This document shows positions 37,075 through 44,958 of a stretch of DNA of 64,000 bases, one piece after another. Under the pieces are notes generated by a model. That model made no database searches. It worked only from the letters and a program-made list of their open reading frames with translations, and was not told the origin of the DNA. Source of the stretch: Mesonia sp. K7 (GTDB lineage Bacteria > Bacteroidota > Bacteroidia > Flavobacteriales > Flavobacteriaceae); NCBI RefSeq assembly GCF_003233725.1, contig NZ_QKQV01000001.1, positions 62,001 through 126,000 of the forward strand. Direction: 5' to 3'. The translations under genes were made by a program, and so were the position numbers. Positions within the stretch are counted from its first letter, which is position 1, and every line of letters begins with the position of its first letter.

Positions 37075-38670
37075 ATGCTTAAAAAAATAGGACTTGCTCT
37101 TTTTTCTGGATTGCTGTTGGCACTTTCGTGGCCAACGTATGGTTTTCCGTTGCTCATTTTTGTTGGCTTTGTACCGCTCTTGTTTCTTAGCCAACAATTC
37201 ATCAATGGAAATAAAAAAAGAACTGGCGGAAGGTTCTTTGGTTACAGTTTTATAGCGTTTTTTATTTTTAACATTATCACGACCTTTTGGCTGTACTACT
37301 CCACTGCGTTCGGAATGGTAGTCGCTGTATTACTCAACACCACCATGATGAGTTTGGTGTTGCTTTTTTATCATTGGATAGCCAAAAAAGCCAATTTTAC
37401 GGTGAGTAGTGTGTTTCTTGTTTCCTTATGGATTTGCTTCGAAAAACTACACCTTTCGTGGCAACTCACTTGGCCGTGGCTAAATTTGGGCAATGTCTTT
37501 TCTGAATATTACCCATGGATTCAATGGTATAGCTTTACGGGAACTTTTGGCGGGACACTTTGGGTATGGACAACCAACATCTTTATTTTTAGAAGTGTTT
37601 TACTCTATCAAAAATATAGGGAAAGTGCCATCTTAAAAAGCTTAGCGGTAAAACTCGTTTTACTCATCGGAGTTCCGATTGGAATATCCTATTTACTCTA
37701 TTTCAATAAAGAAACCTCTTCTGAGAAAAACCTCAACGTAGTTATTTTACAACCCAATATCAATCCGTATACCGAAAAATACCATACAACCGATACCAGA
37801 GTGGGCGATTTACTGTTAAAGCTTACACAAGAAAAAATCACTGATTCTACCGATTTGGTCGTAGCACCAGAAACGGTATTTGCCGATGGTACCGAGCTTA
37901 AAAACTGGGATTTCTCTACCGCTAAAAACAAAATTGAAAGTTTAGTATTCAAACATCCAAAGTTGCATTTCCTTGGTGGAATTTCGATGCATGAAAAAAT
38001 CACCGATGAAACCAAACTGACACCACAAACCAACTTTTTTAGAGAAGGTTTATGGTATAATGACTTTAATTCGGCTTTTATGGTTTCCAATAAAAAAAAC
38101 TATGTATTTTACCATAAATCAAAATTAGTTGCTGGTGTCGAAAGTTTTCCTTACAAGGGAGTTTTAGAACCTATTTTTGGTAATGTTATGGTTGACCTTG
38201 GCGGAACGGTAGCCATGAAAACTACCCAAGAAAATCGTGCTGTTTTTGAAATGGAAAACGATGCCAAAGTAGGCCCGATTATTTGTTACGAATCTGTTTT
38301 CGGGGAATTTGTCACAGGTTACAGCAGAGACAACCAAGCCAACTTATTGACTATTATCACCAATGATGCTTGGTGGGACAATACACAAGGGCACCAACAA
38401 CACTTGAGTTACGCGAGACTCCGAGCCATCGAAAACAATAGAACCATCGTTAGAAGTGCTAATACGGGAATTTCGGCAGTGATTTTAAACAATGGTGAAA
38501 TTATCGAAGCATTAGGTTACGAAAAACAAGGCAGTATTGCTGCAAATGTACCCTTATTTGAAGAAGTGACTTTTTATACAAAATATGGTGATTATATAGC
38601 TAGAATTTCAATTTTTTTGGCTTTATTTACCTTTTTATTTTCCTTAACTCGAAGAAGAAATCAACTTTAA
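37075..38670 (+). CDS. lnt: Apolipoprotein N-acyltransferase
   Basis: Adds the third acyl chain to lipoproteins at the outer face of the inner membrane. The 531 residues have about six membrane segments at the N-terminus (to about 210), a carbon-nitrogen hydrolase domain (about 220-500) and a final membrane segment. The likely triad is E266 (VAPETVF), K350 (HKSK) and C404 (IICYES). First gene of a run with the TM2/DUF2752 membrane genes (14-bp gap). Confidence 0.94.
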   Translation: MLKKIGLALFSGLLLALSWPTYGFPLLIFVGFVPLLFLSQQFINGNKKRTGGRFFGYSFIAFFIFNIITTFWLYYSTAFGMVVAVLLNTTMMSLVLLFYHWIAKKANFTVSSVFLVSLWICFEKLHLSWQLTWPWLNLGNVFSEYYPWIQWYSFTGTFGGTLWVWTTNIFIFRSVLLYQKYRESAILKSLAVKLVLLIGVPIGISYLLYFNKETSSEKNLNVVILQPNINPYTEKYHTTDTRVGDLLLKLTQEKITDSTDLVVAPETVFADGTELKNWDFSTAKNKIESLVFKHPKLHFLGGISMHEKITDETKLTPQTNFFREGLWYNDFNSAFMVSNKKNYVFYHKSKLVAGVESFPYKGVLEPIFGNVMVDLGGTVAMKTTQENRAVFEMENDAKVGPIICYESVFGEFVTGYSRDNQANLLTIITNDAWWDNTQGHQQHLSYARLRAIENNRTIVRSANTGISAVILNNGEIIEALGYEKQGSIAANVPLFEEVTFYTKYGDYIARISIFLALFTFLFSLTRRRNQL

Positions 38671-38684
38671 ATTAAACTATTTTA

Positions 38685-39023
38685 ATGGATTCACAAAAAA
38701 CAGATTTGTTTATTATAAGTAACAGTAAATATTTTGAAAGTCATCATCTGCCACAAATAAGAGAACAATTACTAAAATTAGACAATTCTAAATGGGGTAT
38801 GATTCAAACCTTGCAGTTTCAAGATCCAACAACATTACTTATTGTATCGTTGCTTGTTGGCACATTAGGAATAGATCGTTTTATGATTGGTGATACAGGT
38901 TTAGGTATTGGAAAACTCTTAACTTGTGGAGGTTTTGGAATATGGGCTATTGTAGATTTATTCTTAATTATGGGAGCTACAAAAGAAAAAAACATGGCAA
39001 AATTACAGCAGGTCATATACTAA
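38685..39023 (+). CDS. TM2 domain protein
   Basis: 112 residues. A soluble N-terminal helix-rich part (about 1-38) is followed by a TM2 domain: TTLLIVSLLVGTLGIDRFMIGDTGLGIGKLLTCGGFGIWAIVDLFLI, two membrane segments joined by the typical G-x-D-RF loop. Function unknown in bacteria. It lies 14 bp after lnt and 4 bp before the DUF2752 gene. Confidence 0.88.
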   Translation: MDSQKTDLFIISNSKYFESHHLPQIREQLLKLDNSKWGMIQTLQFQDPTTLLIVSLLVGTLGIDRFMIGDTGLGIGKLLTCGGFGIWAIVDLFLIMGATKEKNMAKLQQVIY

Positions 39024-39027
39024 ATTT

Positions 39028-39435
39028 ATGACAAGAAATAGGCTCTACATACTTTTAATAGTGATGAGTTTATTAGGCTATACTTGGCTAATTTCACAAT
39101 TTTTTATCGCTGAAAATTTAAAAACAAACTCCGTCTGTTTGTTCAAAAATATAACAGACATACCTTGTCCTTCTTGCGGTTCTACAAGATCAATTCTTGA
39201 AATTTTAAAAGGAAATTTTTTGGAAGCTTTATATATTAATCCTTTAGGTTTTCTTGGTTTTGCAGTTTTAATTATTATACCTTTATGGCTGTTATTTGAT
39301 GTTTTACAGAAAAAACATACATTATATTTGGTATTTTTAAGATTAGAAAAAAACATTAAAAAAACTCCTATCGCAATAATTTTAATTTTATTAATTATTA
39401 CTAATTGGATATGGAATATCGCTAAAAATTTATGA
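39028..39435 (+). CDS. DUF2752 membrane protein
   Basis: 135 residues with a signal-anchor-like first segment and two more hydrophobic segments. DIPCPSCGSTRSILEILKGNFLEALYINPLG near 45-75 is the DUF2752 signature (CPxCGxTR, then NPLG). Its stop overlaps the next start by 4 bp. Function unknown; often found beside TM2 proteins. Confidence 0.85.
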   Translation: MTRNRLYILLIVMSLLGYTWLISQFFIAENLKTNSVCLFKNITDIPCPSCGSTRSILEILKGNFLEALYINPLGFLGFAVLIIIPLWLLFDVLQKKHTLYLVFLRLEKNIKKTPIAIILILLIITNWIWNIAKNL

Positions 39436-39869
39436 CCCCTTTAGCAAGTAGTCCTTTTTTTCAAAAAGAATATGAAGCAGAAACAGCTTCAAATAGCTAT
39501 ATTATGTCTTTAATAGGAATTATGGTTGGTTTGCCATTACCTATTATAAACTTGCTTGCCACATTTATTTTCTATCTCGCCAATAAAAACAAGACTTATT
39601 TTATACGTTGGCATTGTACGCAAGCTCTTTTATCTCAAATTTCTTTATTACCTATAAATAGCATTGCGTTTTGGTGGACAATTCGTGTTGTTTATATAGA
39701 CTTAGAGATAAATAATGCCTACCTTATTTATATGGGAATTGTAATCTTTTTTAATTTAATAGAATTTATCGCTACCATATATACAGCTATTCAGACGAGA
39801 AAAGGGAAACATATCAAATGGATTATTTATGGAAATGTTGTTGATCGCATGTGTAAATCAAACACATAA
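39432..39869 (+). CDS. Small membrane protein, DUF4870-like
   Basis: 145 residues with three to four hydrophobic segments. TYFIRWHCTQALLSQISLL near 55-73 recalls the H-x2-QA block of DUF4870/TIC20-like proteins, but the match is weak. Start overlaps the DUF2752 stop (ATGA), so the two are coupled. Last gene of the lnt-TM2-DUF2752 run. Confidence 0.7.
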   Translation: MTPLASSPFFQKEYEAETASNSYIMSLIGIMVGLPLPIINLLATFIFYLANKNKTYFIRWHCTQALLSQISLLPINSIAFWWTIRVVYIDLEINNAYLIYMGIVIFFNLIEFIATIYTAIQTRKGKHIKWIIYGNVVDRMCKSNT

Positions 39870-39924
39870 ATATATTTCTAGAACTCTATTTATTACATAA
39901 AGAAAACAAAGACTTAATTAAAAA

Positions 39925-41781
39925 ATGAACTACGTATCTGTAGAAAATATAGCCAAAGCCTACGGAGAAAATATACTTTTCCCTAACATTTCTTTTGGCA
40001 TCAACCAAGGACAAAAAATCGCTTTACTGGCCAAAAACGGAACAGGCAAAACCTCCTTGCTCAATATCCTTTCCAAAAGTGAATTGCCCGACAGCGGCGA
40101 AGTGAATTACCGAAAAGGCATTAAAGTTTCGTTCCTATCGCAAGAACCCAAACTCAATCCCAATTTTACCATTGAAGAAGCTATTCTGAATACCAATAAT
40201 GACAAATTAAGAATTATTGCCCAGTACGAAAAAGCGCTTAAAAACATGGACGATACCGAAAGCTACCAAAAAGCTTTTGATCAGATGGAGGCGGCACAAG
40301 CTTGGGATTTTGAGACGCAATACAAACAGATTTTATCGAAACTAAAACTCGATGATATCGACCAAAAAATAAGCATGCTTTCGGGCGGACAAAAAAAACG
40401 TTTGGCGTTGGCCATTCTGTTGCTCGACGAACCCGATTTGTTGATTCTCGACGAACCTACCAACCATCTCGACCTCGAAATGATCGAGTGGCTGGAAGAG
40501 TTCCTGAACAAATCCAACCTCACCTTGTTTATGGTGACCCACGATCGTTATTTCCTCGAAAGGGTTTGCAACGAAATTTTGGAGCTCGAGAACCAGCAAC
40601 TCTATACCTACAAAGGAAATTACAGTTACTACCTCGACAAAAAAGAAGCACGGGTCGAACTCGAAAACACCAATACCGACAAGGCAAAACAGTTGTATAA
40701 AAAGGAATTGGACTGGATACGACGCCAACCCAAAGCGCGAACGACCAAATCGAAATCACGTATCGACGATTTTTTTGAAATCAAAGCAAAAGCCCACCAA
40801 CGTCGAAAAGAACACGAAGTGCAACTGGAAATTAATATGGAACGTCTAGGCAATAAAATTGTCGAAATTCATAAAGTTTCTAAAAGCTATGGCGAGAAAG
40901 TCTTGCTAAATCAGTTCAGTTATAACTTTCAGCCAGGGGAACGTGTGGGTATTATTGGCAAAAACGGCACCGGAAAATCTACCTTTCTGAATATCATCAC
41001 AGGAAAACAACAACCAGATGCCGGGAAAATCATTATTGGAGAAACCATCAAATTTGGTTACTACACGCAAAAGGGTATTACCCCAAAAGAAGGGCAAAAA
41101 GTCATTGATGTGATTCGGGAGTTTGGCGATTACATTCCTTTAAAAAAAGGGAGGCAGATCTCAGCACAACAACTCTTAGAGCGCTTTTTATTCGACCGAA
41201 AAAAGCAATACGATTTTGTCGAAAAACTAAGTGGTGGCGAAAAAAAACGCTTGTATCTCTGTACGGTACTCATTCAAAACCCGAACTTCTTAATTCTCGA
41301 TGAGCCTACCAACGATCTCGATATTGTCACGCTCAATGTCTTGGAAAATTTCTTATTGGATTATCCTGGATGCTTGATTGTAGTTTCGCACGACCGTTAT
41401 TTTATGGATAAGATTGTCGATCACTTATTGGTCTTTAAAGGCAAAGGCAAAGTACAGGATTTTCCTGGAAATTATAACGATTACAGGATATACGAAGACA
41501 GTCAGCCGCCAGTGGAAAAGACCAAAGAAGAAAGCCCTAAAAACTGGAAAAACGATAACCAGCAAAACAAACTGAGTTACAACGAACAGAAAGAATACAA
41601 ACGATTGGAACGTGATATTGCACAGTTAGAACGGGACAAAACCAACCTTGAAAAAGAGTTTTTACAAGAACTCACCGAAGAACAAATACAAGAAAAATCC
41701 TTAGCTTTACAACAAATCATCGATCAAATCGAGCAAAAAACCGAACGTTGGTTTGAGCTTTCGGCGATGTTAGAAGAGTAA
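39925..41781 (+). CDS. ABC-F family ATPase, Uup-like
   Basis: 618 residues: two ATPase domains (about 1-230 and 310-520), no membrane segments, an interdomain linker rich in charged residues, and a C-terminal coiled coil (about 550-618) that binds nucleic acid in Uup proteins. Walker A GKNGTGKTS and GKNGTGKST; signatures LSGGQKKRLAL and LSGGEKKRLYL. ABC-F proteins act on ribosomes or in DNA recombination. Uup-like because of the coiled-coil tail. Confidence 0.92.
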   Translation: MNYVSVENIAKAYGENILFPNISFGINQGQKIALLAKNGTGKTSLLNILSKSELPDSGEVNYRKGIKVSFLSQEPKLNPNFTIEEAILNTNNDKLRIIAQYEKALKNMDDTESYQKAFDQMEAAQAWDFETQYKQILSKLKLDDIDQKISMLSGGQKKRLALAILLLDEPDLLILDEPTNHLDLEMIEWLEEFLNKSNLTLFMVTHDRYFLERVCNEILELENQQLYTYKGNYSYYLDKKEARVELENTNTDKAKQLYKKELDWIRRQPKARTTKSKSRIDDFFEIKAKAHQRRKEHEVQLEINMERLGNKIVEIHKVSKSYGEKVLLNQFSYNFQPGERVGIIGKNGTGKSTFLNIITGKQQPDAGKIIIGETIKFGYYTQKGITPKEGQKVIDVIREFGDYIPLKKGRQISAQQLLERFLFDRKKQYDFVEKLSGGEKKRLYLCTVLIQNPNFLILDEPTNDLDIVTLNVLENFLLDYPGCLIVVSHDRYFMDKIVDHLLVFKGKGKVQDFPGNYNDYRIYEDSQPPVEKTKEESPKNWKNDNQQNKLSYNEQKEYKRLERDIAQLERDKTNLEKEFLQELTEEQIQEKSLALQQIIDQIEQKTERWFELSAMLEE

Positions 41782-41804
41782 TTGGTTATGAGCTAAGCAA
41801 AAGG

Positions 41805-42296
41805 ATGAAACAGTATGTCATTGACAAAAAAACCATAAGATTAAAAGTTAAGAAATCTCCATTACTTGTTAGAGGAGTCATGTTTTCACTCTCGTTTTTC
41901 TCGTTTACTTTACCACTAGTTGGAATAATTACAAGAATTGCGATGGGAAAAGGCTTTCATATGGGAAGTTTTATTTTTCTTTTTTTATTTGGGCTTATCG
42001 GTTTTTATTTGCTGAGAACTTCTTTGTGGAATACCTATGGTGAAGAAACCATCAAACTATTGAAGTCAAGGATAGAGTATGAAGCAAATTATGGTTGGTT
42101 TAAAGACGGAAAAAAAAGTATAAACTTAAATGGTTTGGTTTTATCTATTGAACAAGTTGGATATCAAGAGGATAACACTGGAGTTCTAATTTTTGAAGGA
42201 GAAGAAGCACAAATTGAATCAGTTGTTAAAATGCCAATAAATCAATTGGAGCATTTAATAGAAGAAATAAAACCTATCATAGAAAATTTGCAATGA
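41805..42296 (+). CDS. Uncharacterised two-span membrane protein
   Basis: 163 residues, basic N-terminus, two hydrophobic segments (about 27-48 and 53-72), then a soluble domain with alternating beta pattern ending in an amphipathic helix. The layout resembles small bacterial PH-like membrane proteins, but no signature confirms it. Its stop overlaps the methyltransferase start by 4 bp. Confidence 0.65.
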   Translation: MKQYVIDKKTIRLKVKKSPLLVRGVMFSLSFFSFTLPLVGIITRIAMGKGFHMGSFIFLFLFGLIGFYLLRTSLWNTYGEETIKLLKSRIEYEANYGWFKDGKKSINLNGLVLSIEQVGYQEDNTGVLIFEGEEAQIESVVKMPINQLEHLIEEIKPIIENLQ

Positions 42297-42994
42297 AATT
42301 CGCTTATCCGAAATTTTGGTGGAAAAGTAAAAACCAACACGGGGTGCATTCGCCTTTTGTGTACCAATTGGTGACCCAATGTTTTTACGATAAAAACCCT
42401 GTTGAAAACCAAGCTCCAATCCAGCAGTTTCACCAGGATCTTAGCACTTCTAAAAACATCGACCATCAAACCAAAAAATCACTTATTTCACTTCCACAAG
42501 CCTATTTTTTAAATCGAGTTGCTCATTATTTCCATATCAAATATGCGCTGGAAATTGGGAACAGCTTGGGAATGGAAAGCCAGAGTTTTGCTCAAAGCGG
42601 AATCGAACGCTTACAAGTTTTTACGGAAGTAAATACATACTCAGAATTCATAAAAGAAAAGCTCAAAGCGGAACAAAAAATTGAGTGGCATCCCATTCAA
42701 ACCTTAGAAAAACAACTCGGAAATAGCGAAGAAAAATACGATTTAGTCTTTATTCACACCGAAAACCAATTCGAACGCAGTAAAAACCATTTCGAACAAA
42801 TTTTACCGCACTTGCACAACGATAGCTTGGTCATCTTCGATAATTTGTATTTGTCAGCCGAAATGCAGGAGCTGTGGTCGTATATCAAAAATCATCCGAA
42901 AGTAAAAGTAACTATCGACAGCTTTTACTTTGGTTTTGTCTTTTTTAGGGAAGAACAAGCCAAAGAAAATTTTAGGATTCGGTTGCATTTGTAA
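42293..42994 (+). CDS. SAM methyltransferase-like protein
   Basis: 233 residues. N-terminal KFWWKSKNQHGVHSPFVYQLVTQC is a conserved flavobacterial block. YALEIGNSLGMESQ near 84-97 takes the place of motif I, and KYDLVFIHTENQF and SLVIFDNLYLS follow a Rossmann methyltransferase pattern. Motif I lacks the usual GxGxG, so activity is uncertain. Coupled to the preceding membrane gene. Confidence 0.8.
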   Translation: MKFAYPKFWWKSKNQHGVHSPFVYQLVTQCFYDKNPVENQAPIQQFHQDLSTSKNIDHQTKKSLISLPQAYFLNRVAHYFHIKYALEIGNSLGMESQSFAQSGIERLQVFTEVNTYSEFIKEKLKAEQKIEWHPIQTLEKQLGNSEEKYDLVFIHTENQFERSKNHFEQILPHLHNDSLVIFDNLYLSAEMQELWSYIKNHPKVKVTIDSFYFGFVFFREEQAKENFRIRLHL

Positions 42995-43036
42995 CAAAAC
43001 TGTGCGATTTTCGTCTTATCAGAAATCCTTTGCCTT

Positions 43037-43735
43037 ATGAACAATGTTATCGATATCAAAAACATCAAGAGAGATTTTCAACTCGGACAAGAAGTCGTTA
43101 AAGTACTCAAAGGTATCGATTTGGTCATCGAAAAAGGCGAATATGTGGCATTTATGGGACCTTCAGGTTCCGGAAAATCGACCTTAATGAATCTTTTGGG
43201 TTGTCTGGATACGCCCACTTCAGGCACTTATATTCTCAACGGAAAAGATGTCTCACAACTCAGCGACGACGAACTTGCCGAAATTAGAAATAAAGAAATT
43301 GGTTTTGTCTTTCAGACCTTCAATTTACTCCCAAGAACTACTGCTTTAGACAACGTGGCCTTACCGATGATTTATGCTGGAAAATCGAAGCAAGAACGTA
43401 AAGAAAGAGCCGAAGAAGTCTTAAGAAACGTAGGTTTAGGTGATCGTATGGACCACAAGCCCAACCAACTTTCGGGCGGGCAGCGCCAGCGTGTGGCTGT
43501 AGGCAGAGCTTTGGTCAACAACCCCTCTATTATTTTGGCCGATGAGCCAACGGGAAACTTAGACTCTAAAACTTCCGTGGAAATTATGACCCTGTTTGAT
43601 CAGATTCACGCCGATGGCAACACGGTCATTTTGGTCACCCACGAAGAAGACATTGCCGAACACGCCCATCGTGTGATTCGACTCCGCGACGGCATCATCG
43701 AAAGTGACACCCGCAAAGAATTGGCCCATGTTTGA
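43037..43735 (+). CDS. ABC ATPase, LolD/MacB type
   Basis: 232 residues with Walker [10 protein letters not shown] near 41-49, [15 protein letters not shown], Walker [16 protein letters not shown] and HRVIRLRDG at the end. The Q-loop region [18 protein letters not shown] is that of the MacB/LolD group, which extracts lipoproteins or peptides. No permease gene is adjacent, so the partner lies elsewhere. The next small gene overlaps its end by 8 bp. Confidence 0.9.
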   Translation: MNNVIDIKNIKRDFQLGQEVVKVLKGIDLVIEKGEYVAFMGPSGSGKSTLMNLLGCLDTPTSGTYILNGKDVSQLSDDELAEIRNKEIGFVFQTFNLLPRTTALDNVALPMIYAGKSKQERKERAEEVLRNVGLGDRMDHKPNQLSGGQRQRVAVGRALVNNPSIILADEPTGNLDSKTSVEIMTLFDQIHADGNTVILVTHEEDIAEHAHRVIRLRDGIIESDTRKELAHV

Positions 43736-43907
43736 TAACCTCTCGCCGCTTACCCAACTTATCCTCGTCTTTGTTGGACTTGCGATTCTTTTTTTAGCCG
43801 TGGTGGCAAACAATAAACGCAACAAAGGTAAACTCTCCGACCGCAGTACCAAAAGCTTTAAAAAACGTATCGAAGAAAAACGTCGGGAAAAAGACGATAA
43901 AGACTAA
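43728..43907 (+). CDS. Small single-span membrane protein
   Basis: About 59 residues from the ATG at 43728 ([10 protein letters not shown]): one hydrophobic helix (about 9-27) followed by a highly charged Lys/Arg/Glu tail. It overlaps the ABC ATPase stop by 8 bp. An earlier start at 43704 would add residues read inside the ATPase end. Function unknown; it could be a partner of the ATPase. Confidence 0.65.
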   Translation: MFDNLSPLTQLILVFVGLAILFLAVVANNKRNKGKLSDRSTKSFKKRIEEKRREKDDKD

Positions 43908-43951
43908 ATTGTTTCAGTAGAAACTTTTATTTTTAAGGAAATTTTTAAAAA

Positions 43952-44536
43952 ATGAAAATCTACACCAAAACCGGAGATAAAGGCACCACCGCACTGTTTG
44001 GCGGTACCCGTGTCCCCAAACATCATATCCGTATCGAAAGTTACGGTACGGTGGATGAACTCAACAGCTACATCGGCCTCATAAAAGATCAAAAAATAGA
44101 ACAGGAACATCAAGATAGTTTAGCTAAAATTCAACACCAACTGTTTACGCTAGGGGCAGAACTGGCCACCGACCCCGAAAAGGCCACCTTAAAAAATGGT
44201 AAGGAACGACTTGACATTGTAAAAGTGCGTGAAAACGAAATTGACTTCCTAGAAAAAGAAATGGACCTAATGAACACCAAACTTCCCGAAATGACACATT
44301 TTATTTTACCGGGCGGTCATACCACAGTGTCATATTGTCATATAGCGAGATGCGTTTGCCGTCGTGCCGAGCGTCTTGCCACCGCTTTACAAGAAAATGA
44401 ACCTGTTGAGCCTTACATTTTAAAGTACCTCAATAGACTTTCTGACTATTTATTTGTACTGGCACGAAAGTTGACTTATGAGTTGCAAGCCGAAGAAATC
44501 AAATGGATTCCTGAAAGAAATCAAATGGATTCCTGA
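43952..44536 (+). CDS. Cob(I)alamin adenosyltransferase, PduO type
   Basis: Makes adenosylcobalamin from cob(I)alamin and ATP. The 194 residues carry the PduO marks IYTKTGDKGTTALFGGTRV near 3-21, RIESYGTVDELNSYIGL near 28-44 and HIARCVCRRAERL near 128-140. The C-terminus is altered by a 22-bp tandem duplication (44494-44536) that shifts the frame, so the chain ends ERNQMDS; the next copy in the undisturbed frame would read PEKNS. Supplies the coenzyme for methylmalonyl-CoA mutase (see MeaB). Confidence 0.92.
   Translation: MKIYTKTGDKGTTALFGGTRVPKHHIRIESYGTVDELNSYIGLIKDQKIEQEHQDSLAKIQHQLFTLGAELATDPEKATLKNGKERLDIVKVRENEIDFLEKEMDLMNTKLPEMTHFILPGGHTTVSYCHIARCVCRRAERLATALQENEPVEPYILKYLNRLSDYLFVLARKLTYELQAEEIKWIPERNQMDS
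44494..44536 (+). repeat. 22-bp tandem duplication at the end of the adenosyltransferase gene
   Basis: The unit AGAAATCAAATGGATTCCTG-A occurs at 44494-44514 and again at 44516-44536, period 22. The second copy is read one frame off, giving a new stop. The sequence after the second copy, GAGAAAAATTCTTAG, continues the reading of the first copy's frame if one unit is removed. Confidence 0.9.
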
Positions 44537-44607
44537 GAAAAATTCTTAGGCTTAAACGATTAAAAAACAAGTTCTTATAAATAATGTGGAAATAATAATT
44601 TTTTTTC

Positions 44608-44637
44608 TTGGCTTTTTCAATTAAAAAATTATTTTTG
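44608..44637 (+). promoter_or_regulatory. Promoter of the DUF2795 gene
   Basis: TTG (44608-44610), 19-nt spacer, TATTTTTG (44630-44637): a close match to the Bacteroidota -33/-7 pattern, 23 nt before the ATG. Confidence 0.6.
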
Positions 44638-44660
44638 CAGAAAATTAAACCTAATAACAG

Positions 44661-44882
44661 ATGTATTGGACATTAGAATTAGCATCGTATTTAAGTGATG
44701 CTCCTTGGCCGGCTACAAAAGATGAGTTAATTGACTATGCAATTAGAACAGGTGCTCCGCTAGAAGTTGTAGAAAACCTACAATCGATAGAAGACGAAGG
44801 AGATTCTTATGATTCTATCGAAGAAATCTGGCCAGACTATCCTACAGACGAAGATTACCTTTGGAACGAGGATGAATACTAA
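44661..44882 (+). CDS. DUF2795 protein
   Basis: 73 residues, strongly acidic, matching the DUF2795 pattern: ASYLSDAPWPATKDELIDYAIRTGAPLEVVENLQSI then an acidic tail. Small cytosolic protein of unknown function. It has its own promoter and terminator, so probably a single-gene unit, just upstream of secA. Confidence 0.88.
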   Translation: MYWTLELASYLSDAPWPATKDELIDYAIRTGAPLEVVENLQSIEDEGDSYDSIEEIWPDYPTDEDYLWNEDEY

Positions 44883-44904
44883 ATATGAAATAAATAAAAC
44901 GATA

Positions 44905-44936
44905 AAAAGCCTCTATTATGAGGCTTTTTTTGTTTT
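44905..44936 (+). terminator. Intrinsic terminator after DUF2795
   Basis: AAAAGCCTC-TATTAT-GAGGCTTTT followed by TTTGTTTTTT. A perfect 9-bp stem. Confidence 0.88.
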
Positions 44937-44958
44937 TTAACTATAAAAACAGCAAATT

